DNA from: Gammaproteobacteria bacterium
Lineage (GTDB): Bacteria; Pseudomonadota; Gammaproteobacteria; HTCC5015
Assembly (NCBI GenBank): GCA_020630145.1
Contig: JAHDBX010000002.1
Coordinates: 1-20,663 of the forward strand
Reading direction: 5' to 3'
DNA: 20,663 bases
The notes under the pieces were generated by a model. The model was not told where the DNA came from, searched no databases, and worked only from the letters and a program-made list of their open reading frames with translations. Below, piece by piece: positions 15,036-20,663 of the stretch. Made by a program: the position numbers and the translations under genes. The stretch's first letter is position 1; each line of letters begins with the position of its first letter.

Positions 15036-16214
15036 TTATTCGTCCACCTTGCCAAAGACTAAGCTGCAATTATTGCCGCCAAAGCCAAAAGAGTTAGACA
15101 TGGCATAGTGAACATCGGCCTGCCGGTTTTCTGCGCTGATATTAAAATCTAAACGCTTATCTAATGTCGTTAAATTCATTGAACCCGGCACTAAGCCCGT
15201 TAGTAAGGTATCGGCGGCTATTAGGCCTTCGGTTATACCTGCTGCACCGAGGGTATGGCCCATCCAACCTTTTGTTGAACTGCAAAGCGTATCTTTTGAG
15301 AATAAATTTGAAACTAAAGAACCTTCTATATAATCATTAGCCTGACTCGATGTACCATGCAAATTAATATAATTTACTGCCGCAGGTTCTAATTTAGCCA
15401 TATCAAGTGCTTGCTCCATGACCAACTTTGCACCCAAACCATCTGGGTGTGGATGAGACATGTGGTGCGCATCAGAACTTTCACCATAACCTAATAAACA
15501 AACGCCAGTTTGCACATCAGCATCTTGAGCGCGTTGTAATATGGCATAACCCGCTGCTTCACCCAGGTTGATACCGTCACGGTGCTCATCAAAAGGTTTG
15601 CATGGTTCTGTAGACACAAGCTGTAAAGAATCAAAGCCGTGCAAAACGCTTAAACATAAAGTGTCCACGCCGCCTACTAATACAGCATCAACAATATTGG
15701 CTTCCAGCCAACGTGCTGCCGTTGCAAATACCTTGGCTGAAGATGAGCAAGCCGTATTAATGGTTAGCGTAGGCCCAGTAATACCCGTATAGTGCGCAAC
15801 AAATAAGCTCGGCGCATGTGGGTTATGTACTAATTCCTGCTTATATTCAGGTTTTAACAAGCCATCGTCATTTAAATCGGTATAGGCCAACTCGGTTCTA
15901 TCGATACTTGAAGTACTAGACCCCATTACCAAACCGATACGGCCGGCAGAATATTTGCCAATCAAGCCATGTACATCGGCTTTAATCGTTCCTTGCTCAA
16001 GGCCTAAAGCGGCCAAAGCATTATTACGGCTTTGCCATGCGCCTAAATCGACATCTTCAACACCAGCAACCCGGCCTATCCACGTTGTTAATGATGAGCG
16101 CGCGATATCATTTTTACGCAAACCGCTGTTTTGCTGTTGCAAAGCAAGACGCAAGGCGGCTAAATCAACACCCGCAGCGCTTGTTGATTGATAATTAGTT
16201 AAACGAATATCCAT
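15036..16214 (-). CDS. Beta-ketoacyl-ACP synthase, catalytic partner of the chain length factor (ApeO-like)
   Basis: A 392-residue condensing enzyme. The nucleophile is Cys156 in NTACSSSAK, with His286 in NLHGTSS and His320 in WMGHTLGAAG; the C-terminus has NSFGFGGNNCS. It is the first gene of the leftward operon and is joined end-to-end with the chain-length-factor gene, the layout of heterodimeric KS-CLF pairs. It should extend the aryl starter by malonyl units on the ACP. The ATG has no strong ribosome site (an AGG lies about 15 bases away). Length and motifs are complete. The other KS (8270-9511) is only a distant relative by eye, so the two are not a recent duplication. Confidence 0.92.
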   Translation of the reverse strand: MDIRLTNYQSTSAAGVDLAALRLALQQQNSGLRKNDIARSSLTTWIGRVAGVEDVDLGAWQSRNNALAALGLEQGTIKADVHGLIGKYSAGRIGLVMGSSTSSIDRTELAYTDLNDDGLLKPEYKQELVHNPHAPSLFVAHYTGITGPTLTINTACSSSAKVFATAARWLEANIVDAVLVGGVDTLCLSVLHGFDSLQLVSTEPCKPFDEHRDGINLGEAAGYAILQRAQDADVQTGVCLLGYGESSDAHHMSHPHPDGLGAKLVMEQALDMAKLEPAAVNYINLHGTSSQANDYIEGSLVSNLFSKDTLCSSTKGWMGHTLGAAGITEGLIAADTLLTGLVPGSMNLTTLDKRLDFNISAENRQADVHYAMSNSFGFGGNNCSLVFGKVDE

Positions 16215-16317
16215 ACACAGAAAGTGACAACCTGAATTGCAATATAATTTAGAATAAGGTTTAAGTTTAGCAAATCGAACTACGCCTTACTATGATATTA
16301 ACCGAAGTATTTGTCTT
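16215..16317. promoter_or_regulatory. Divergent promoter region between the PKS operon and the ABC transporter
   Basis: This 103-base AT-rich gap must hold the promoter of the nine-gene leftward operon and probably that of the ABC genes. On the plus strand a perfect TATAAT lies at 16243-16248. The best -35-like hexamer nearby, GTGACA (16224-16229), is only 13 bases away, too close for a standard promoter. On the minus strand TTGCTA (complement of about 16267-16272) could be a -35 element but lacks a good partner. No clear operator repeat is seen. Confidence 0.4.
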
Positions 16318-17238
16318 GTGATTAAGATTAAGCATATTGCCTTTGCCTACGGTAAAGACACCGTTATATTTGATGACTTCTCTCTAGATATAGAGTCTGG
16401 CTCACTATACGGCTTACTAGGCCCTAATGGTGCAGGCAAAACCAGTCTAATATCACTGATTACTGGCTTAAACAAACCCTCTACAGGGCAGATTACTATT
16501 AATGGCCTGCATTACGGGGAAAATACCCAAACTATTCTAAACAGCCTATCTCTTGTGCCTCAAGAATATGCTTTTTATTCGCAACTAAGCGTTAATGAAA
16601 ACCTACATTTTTTTGCCAAGCTCTACCCTGATGATCATGGTAATAATATTGCAGCGGCTATAAAAATGGCTGGCTTAGACGATTACCAAGACCGCAAAGC
16701 AGGAACATTATCTGGTGGGCTTAAACGTCGCTTAAATTTAGCGATTGGTTTGCTAAACAAGCCCTCATTATTGATTCTTGATGAACCCACAGTTGGCATA
16801 GATCCGCAATCACGGCACTTTATTTTAGAAGCGATTCAAACGCTGAATGCCCAAGGCACAACTATTATTTACACCAGCCATTACATGAATGAAATAGAAA
16901 AAATTTGCACTCGGGTCGGTATTCTAGACAAAGGTAAAATTTTACGTGAAGGCGCATTAGATGAGTTATTAACAAACAATACTGCTATTACCATTAACAG
17001 CCTTGAACCTATCCACGAAAATGCTTTGTCAAAGGACTTACAAAACTTCATTAAAACCCACCAACTTAATATTACAGAAAATGCCCTTAGCGCTATTCAT
17101 TTAACAAACAACTCACTTAATGAGTTGATTAACTTATTACATAAGAATCATATCAATATAAACCAAATACGCTATGGCCAACAAAGCCTTGAAGACGTAT
17201 TTTTTGATTTAACTCATACACGTTTACGCGAGGGTTAA
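16318..17238 (+). CDS. ABC transporter ATP-binding protein (DrrA-like, ABC-2 exporter)
   Basis: A 306-residue ATPase with Walker A GPNGAGKT (35-42), Q-loop Gln82, signature LSGGLKRR (131-138), Walker B LLILDEP (151-157) and the switch His188. The roughly 80-residue C-terminal extension is typical of DrrA/CcmA-type ATPases of drug and lipid exporters. The start is GTG at 16318; no in-frame ATG occurs between the divergent promoter region and the conserved start, and the ribosome site is weak. The permease follows after two bases. It is transcribed away from the PKS operon. Since the cluster already has an MMPL exporter, this transporter may move a second product, an intermediate or a modified pigment. 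Confidence 0.92.
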   Translation: MIKIKHIAFAYGKDTVIFDDFSLDIESGSLYGLLGPNGAGKTSLISLITGLNKPSTGQITINGLHYGENTQTILNSLSLVPQEYAFYSQLSVNENLHFFAKLYPDDHGNNIAAAIKMAGLDDYQDRKAGTLSGGLKRRLNLAIGLLNKPSLLILDEPTVGIDPQSRHFILEAIQTLNAQGTTIIYTSHYMNEIEKICTRVGILDKGKILREGALDELLTNNTAITINSLEPIHENALSKDLQNFIKTHQLNITENALSAIHLTNNSLNELINLLHKNHININQIRYGQQSLEDVFFDLTHTRLREG

Positions 17239-17240
17239 TC

Positions 17241-18419
17241 ATGTTGTCAACTATACTAAAAAAAGAATTCTTACTACTTAGCCGTGACATTCATGCTTTG
17301 ATGGTGTTATTTGTTATGCCCGCCGCTTTTATTTTAATTATGTCCTTAAGCTTGCAGGATAAGTTTGAAGAAAAGCCTTTAGAAAAATTAAAGCTAGGCA
17401 TTGCCTTTGAGAACATTCGCGACAAAGAAGACAAACTTGGCCAACGCTTTACACAAATTGACGGTTATCAAATTTTATTTCTAAACGCTAAGGACAACTA
17501 TAAAACCATTAGCGAAAAAGAATCCTTAGCTGCCATCATTACTATACCCGCAAACTTTCTTGAAAAATTTGCCGCAGATGAAACACTAACAATACCAGAC
17601 CGTATTGCACTATCGTATACACCTACAACACCTGATTCACTGCGCAAACTGGTTCATGCGTCTGTCAGTCGAATACTAGCGGCATATCAAGTAGAAGAAG
17701 TATTAGCAAGCTATATCAACGACCCTAAAGAACGTGAAAAAGAAAAAGCACAATTCTTAGGTGATAGCTTGCTAATAGAAAAAAATATTTATAGTCATAA
17801 AAATAAGCAGCCCACATCTGTAGAACAAACGGTACCTGCATGGTTAATTTTTGCTATGTTCTTTGTGGTTATTCCTTTATCAACCACTTTCATCATTGAA
17901 AAACAACAAGGCACATTACAACGTTTAAAAACCTTACCTACACCACAAAGTTATTTTTTAATCGGCAAGCTTGTGCCTTATATAATAATTAATATTATAC
18001 AAATGATACTGATGTTTTTAGTGGGTATCTTTATACTACCTTTACTGGGCGGCCAAGGTATTCATTTACACAGTAATGCCTGGCTATTACTGCCTATGTC
18101 ATTAGCCGTTAGCTTTGCCGCGGTTAGTTTTGCTTTACTGATAGCTAGCTTGGTAAAGACCACTGAACAAGCCACTACCATCGGTGGCGTAAGCAATTTA
18201 ATTTTTGCTGCTATTGGCGGTATTATGGTGCCGACGTTTGTTATGCCTAAAGTGATGCAGAACGTCGCTAGCCTCTCACCCATGAATTGGGGCTTAGAAG
18301 GTTATTTGGATATTATTTTACGGCAAGGTGGATTTGTTGATATTTTACCGGAAGTAGGCAAGCTTATTATCTTAGGCTTGCTGTTGTTTGCATTAACGTC
18401 TTTTGTTTATAAAAAATAA
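17241..18419 (+). CDS. ABC-2 type transporter permease
   Basis: A 392-residue inner membrane protein with the ABC2_membrane_3 layout: one N-terminal membrane helix (about 18-38), a large extracytoplasmic domain (about 40-195) and a C-terminal group of five to six helices (about 203-390). The segment TFIIEKQQGTLQRLKTLP carries the conserved E-x-x-x-G-T-x-x-R-L coupling sequence after the second helix. GAGGG sits six bases before the ATG and overlaps the end of the ATPase gene. It must partner the upstream ATPase. Proteins with this layout export drugs, lipids or polyketides; the substrate here is not evident. No terminator of convincing strength follows. Confidence 0.9.
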   Translation: MLSTILKKEFLLLSRDIHALMVLFVMPAAFILIMSLSLQDKFEEKPLEKLKLGIAFENIRDKEDKLGQRFTQIDGYQILFLNAKDNYKTISEKESLAAIITIPANFLEKFAADETLTIPDRIALSYTPTTPDSLRKLVHASVSRILAAYQVEEVLASYINDPKEREKEKAQFLGDSLLIEKNIYSHKNKQPTSVEQTVPAWLIFAMFFVVIPLSTTFIIEKQQGTLQRLKTLPTPQSYFLIGKLVPYIIINIIQMILMFLVGIFILPLLGGQGIHLHSNAWLLLPMSLAVSFAAVSFALLIASLVKTTEQATTIGGVSNLIFAAIGGIMVPTFVMPKVMQNVASLSPMNWGLEGYLDIILRQGGFVDILPEVGKLIILGLLLFALTSFVYKK

Positions 18420-18549
18420 TATTTCTTGCTTTAAGTAGTTTCTTTGAATTAATTCATATTATTAAGCGCTATCATAACTACATGTGCTTGTTAGAAATAG
18501 TAAAGCCGCTTGGCTATTTGCCAACTTATTCACAAAAATAAAAATGAAT

Positions 18550-18581
18550 GCCTTTAGCGACTAGACTAACTTCACAAAGGC
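18550..18581 (-). terminator. Weak candidate terminator for the leftward BtrH unit
   Basis: On the minus strand GCCTTT and AAAGGC (arms 18576-18581 and 18550-18555) form a 6-bp stem with a 20-base loop, followed by a T-rich stretch (complement of about 18533-18545). It lies 16 bases past the stop of the 149-aa gene. The long loop makes it doubtful. Nothing stronger is visible in the 177-base convergent gap 18420-18596. Confidence 0.3.
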
Positions 18582-18596
18582 TAAAAGCGATTGTTA

Positions 18597-19031
18597 TTAC
18601 TCAATGCCGTCTATATCCGGCTTTTGAAGCTTTTTAGCATCCACTTGCCAGGTTTGACAGGTTCCATAAAGAGATTTGCTTTTCGCTAAAGTTGCCTTAA
18701 AGTCACTTGGCGAATATTTACTTGCACCTTCATCAAGCGTTAATAAAATATCGCCTTGCCAAGCAATAATTTGTGTCTGCTTACCATCATCAAGCTCTAG
18801 GGACGTACCCATATCTTGTTTTTGCTTACCAAATAGGGCAATGCTTTCTGTTCTTAAGGCTGTGTATTGTGTTTGCTTGATATTGGTTAAACCAATATAG
18901 ATAGTTTTTTCAATTGGGCCGCCTTTTTTAATACAAATCAAACCTTCTTTTTCAGAAGATTGTGCAAAAAGACTGGATGAAAAAAACAGTATAAATAACA
19001 AAAAGGAAGTAGAAACAATGTACTTATTCAT
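18597..19031 (-). CDS. Secreted 144-residue protein of unknown function
   Basis: A signal peptide is clear: MNKY start, hydrophobic core (about residues 5-22) and a likely cleavage near SLFA/QS. The mature protein (about 120 residues) looks beta-rich in the middle (IYIGLTNIKQTQY, IIAWQGDILLTL) and has two cysteines, in GLICIKK and GTCQTW, that could pair in the periplasm. I do not recognise the family. I prefer the ATG at 19031, which starts the signal sequence directly and has GGGTG eight bases upstream; an ATG at 19046 would add five residues. It follows the BtrH-like gene in the same direction after 150-170 bases, so it may have its own promoter. A role in the periplasmic handling of the exported product is only a guess. 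Confidence 0.65.
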   Translation of the reverse strand: MNKYIVSTSFLLFILFFSSSLFAQSSEKEGLICIKKGGPIEKTIYIGLTNIKQTQYTALRTESIALFGKQKQDMGTSLELDDGKQTQIIAWQGDILLTLDEGASKYSPSDFKATLAKSKSLYGTCQTWQVDAKKLQKPDIDGIE

Positions 19032-19198
19032 TGTATAGGCACCCATTATGACTGGTTATTCAAAACAAACATTGCTGTTAACTTTAGAATATATTCTGTC
19101 TTAATGCTAGTTTTTATACAACTGATTGGCGAAAAAGTATTTGCAAAGACTAAAAAATACAAATACAAACAACACAAGTACTTGAGTTTAATGACTTA

Positions 19199-20200
19199 CT
19201 AAGTAATTTTAAAACCACTCAATTCATCATAAACCGCTAATTCCATTTGCGCTACATCACGTAGTTTATTGGCTATATCTGCATAGTTTTGTTCGCCGCG
19301 CTCTTTACTCATACGCGCGCATAGCAAGGCAAACTGACGCCACTCGTCACCGACATTTATCATTTCTTTTGAGGTATCAAGTAACAAACGTGAATTTAAT
19401 TTTTCACCCGCTTCCTGTAAAAAGGCACCGTACATAAAACGGAAACCTGCACCGCCTGTGCCAATCTCTTCTTGCATGCGAACGATATGGCCTAAAAACA
19501 AGCGAGCAAAGCGTTGATCACCTTTATGTAATTTTTCTATTTTTTTAGCGATCATTTTCATGCCATTAATACCGCAAAATGGCATTGGGTTTTTACGGCC
19601 ATTAACACGACAAGTAAACTTTAAGGCTTTAGGTATCACTTTTTCGTATTGAATTTCTTTAGGTAACTTAACTGGATAATACATCGTGCCTTTAGGTGCG
19701 AGTGCGCCACGTGCAAAACGTGCTTGCTGCAAACTTTTTTCATCGGTTTCTACCAGGTGTGAAAAAACCGGATCGCTAATTTTATAATGGCCATTTTCTT
19801 TTCCATACACCAGTAAGTTATGTGCATTAAAATGAAAGCGCATTTCTTTAGGAAAATAAGGCAAAAAGAAAACCGAGGTCTGTAAGCCCACTACATCACC
19901 TTGAGCCAGCTTTGCATCTAAGGCTTGTTGGCCTTCTGCTTCACTGCGAAATTTTTCGAAGCGAATATCTAAACCATCAATACGTTTAGACAATAATTTT
20001 AATATCATGCGTGGCGGCATACGATAGGCCATTAATGGCATGCCATTAATTTTCACAATACCGATATAAGCGAAGGTCATACCACTTGCTATACCGAAAG
20101 CCATCGGTTCAGACATATCTATGCCATGGTGACGCATTAAGTTAGATATAACGCCCGTTTCACAATGCGCCGCTTGGCGATGCTCAAATTTTTCAGTCAT
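19199..20200 (-). CDS. BtrH_N-type acyltransferase (papain-like, with DUF4872-like C-terminus)
   Basis: A 333-residue cytosolic protein. The N-terminal third has the BtrH signature HCETG with nucleophile Cys13, followed by MAFGIASGMTFAY (33-45); AHNLLVYG supplies His127 and KISDPV Asp143, giving a Cys-His-Asp set. The second half resembles the DUF4872 domain that usually follows BtrH_N. BtrH of butirosin synthesis transfers an acyl group from a carrier protein to an amine (established for that enzyme), so carrier-protein-dependent acyl transfer is a fair prediction here. Its ATG overlaps the end of the 133-aa gene by eight bases (ATGACTGA), implying coupled translation. Candidate donors are the cluster ACPs; the acceptor is unknown. 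A cysteine-peptidase-like activity is the main alternative. Confidence 0.82.
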   Translation of the reverse strand: MTEKFEHRQAAHCETGVISNLMRHHGIDMSEPMAFGIASGMTFAYIGIVKINGMPLMAYRMPPRMILKLLSKRIDGLDIRFEKFRSEAEGQQALDAKLAQGDVVGLQTSVFFLPYFPKEMRFHFNAHNLLVYGKENGHYKISDPVFSHLVETDEKSLQQARFARGALAPKGTMYYPVKLPKEIQYEKVIPKALKFTCRVNGRKNPMPFCGINGMKMIAKKIEKLHKGDQRFARLFLGHIVRMQEEIGTGGAGFRFMYGAFLQEAGEKLNSRLLLDTSKEMINVGDEWRQFALLCARMSKERGEQNYADIANKLRDVAQMELAVYDELSGFKIT

Positions 20201-20594
20201 TAGGAATGGTTTTTAAAATCTCGGTTGTTACACCCAATACTTGTGCGTAAAGTGATAATTGTTTATCGTGCAGTTTTGCGAAGTGCTTAGGTTTTAAGTG
20301 TCTTTTTACACGCCACTGAAAATAACCCGTAACCTGGGCTAGCATTGGTACATCCATGCGTTGCACATACATATGATATTCTAAAGGTGATGACTCTCCT
20401 GCACGCACACGTTGTAGCGCAGCGTCGGCAAGTTGGTTAATATCTTCTACCGCTTGTTGCAACGCAATAACTTCTGCTTCCCAACCGGGTGCGGAGGCCA
20501 TTTCATATTTGCCTTCGTCATTTACAACGTAAACCGCCTTGGTTTCACCTTCGTAAATTTCGTGCGCTTGTTTTGGAAGATCTTCTTTTTTCAT
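20193..20594 (-). CDS. Unknown 133-aa protein coupled to the BtrH-like acyltransferase
   Basis: A 133-residue, soluble, largely helical protein without cysteine, signal peptide or membrane segment. Recognisable stretches are an acidic N-terminus, a central helix rich in Ala, Gln and Glu (about 40-66), and a basic YFQWRVKRHLKPKHF segment (about 91-105). I do not recognise the family. The gene overlaps the BtrH-like gene by eight bases, so the two proteins are made together and may form a complex. Its ATG lacks a good ribosome site and is preceded by an inverted repeat. The reading frame is complete. Because the window ends 69 bases upstream, I cannot see whether it is the first gene of the unit. 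Confidence 0.72.
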   Translation of the reverse strand: MKKEDLPKQAHEIYEGETKAVYVVNDEGKYEMASAPGWEAEVIALQQAVEDINQLADAALQRVRAGESSPLEYHMYVQRMDVPMLAQVTGYFQWRVKRHLKPKHFAKLHDKQLSLYAQVLGVTTEILKTIPND

Positions 20595-20596
20595 AC

Positions 20597-20632
20597 GGCC
20601 GTTAGCAACATAAATGAACTAGAAAAACGGCC
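20597..20632 (-). repeat. Inverted repeat in the leader of the BtrH unit
   Basis: GGCCGTT (20597-20603) and AACGGCC (20626-20632) are perfect inverted 7-base arms separated by 22 bases. The start-proximal arm ends two bases before the ATG of the 133-aa gene, so in RNA a stem could cover the start region; as DNA it could be a regulator site. A TACTAT-like -10 (complement of about 20650-20655) lies further upstream, but the -35 region would fall at or beyond the window edge. Confidence 0.4.
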
Positions 20633-20663
20633 ACTTTCAGGCACGTAGCATAGTATTTTTTGG

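Noticed and set aside
14660..15792. Plus-strand and alternate-frame ORFs opposite the KS and chain length factor
   Set aside because: No recognisable domain, and they lie antisense to well-supported genes.
18445..18456. TGAATTAATTCA palindrome as an operator
   Set aside because: It is AT-only apart from the ends, sits in a convergent gap with no start nearby, and such palindromes arise by chance in AT-rich DNA.
19086..19097. AGAATATATTCT palindrome upstream of the secreted 149/144-aa gene
   Set aside because: It could be a regulator site, but there is a single copy with no aligned promoter elements, so evidence is too thin.
1..20663. CRISPR array, insertion sequence, tRNA or rRNA, phage genes
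   Set aside because: No regularly spaced direct repeats, transposase motifs, cloverleaf-like sequences or phage proteins were seen; the island looks like a metabolic cluster, not a mobile element.
1..20663. DarA/DarB-type dialkylresorcinol genes, tyrosine ammonia-lyase or an aryl methyltransferase expected for flexirubin or methylated aryl polyenes
   Set aside because: None is encoded in the window; they could lie outside either edge, so a flexirubin call is not supported here.

Overview
The window carries most of an aryl polyene (APE)/xanthomonadin-type pigment gene cluster, followed by a second small block with an ABC exporter and a BtrH-like acyltransferase. The proteins look gammaproteobacterial: single-domain type II PKS enzymes, a LolA/MMPL export pair and outer-membrane-style signal peptides. 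The DNA is moderately AT-rich. A marine gammaproteobacterium is my best guess, but no rRNA or other taxonomic marker is present.

Layout. (1) Positions 1-1289, minus strand: an acyl carrier protein (ACP) and an aryl/acyl-CoA ligase that runs off the left edge. (2) Positions 1427-7700, plus strand: an FkbO/Hyg5/XanB2-family chorismatase, a PlsC-type acyltransferase, a second ACP, a hot-dog thioesterase, a LolA-like carrier, an MMPL exporter and a FabG-like ketoreductase. A small secreted protein (7757-8212) follows behind its own consensus-like promoter. (3) A strong hairpin terminator (8241-8264) lies at the convergent junction. (4) Positions 16214 down to 8270, minus strand: a tightly packed nine-gene run, with gaps or overlaps of a few bases. 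In transcription order it encodes ketosynthase, chain-length factor, flavin-dependent halogenase-like oxidoreductase, COG4648 membrane protein, FabZ-like dehydratase, GT2 glycosyltransferase, HtrB-like acyltransferase, a second dehydratase and a second ketosynthase. (5) Positions 16318-18419, plus strand: ABC-2 ATPase and permease. (6) Positions 20594 down to 18597, minus strand: an unknown 133-aa protein, a BtrH_N-type acyltransferase and a secreted 149-aa protein.

Inferred pathway: the chorismatase makes a hydroxybenzoate (or a related chorismate product) and the ligase loads it onto an ACP. The KS/chain-length-factor pair extends it with malonyl units, while the FabG-like reductase and the two hot-dog dehydratases leave conjugated double bonds. 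The second KS assists. The flavoenzyme may halogenate the ring or chain. The glycosyltransferase and two acyltransferases build the lipid or sugar anchor, and the thioesterase, LolA-like protein and MMPL exporter move the product to the outer membrane. The BtrH-like enzyme may add a further ACP-dependent acyl transfer, with the ABC-2 transporter as a second exit route. The most unusual combination is a chorismatase-fed aryl polyene pathway, with an atypical halogenase-fold enzyme inside the PKS operon, next to a BtrH/ABC module.
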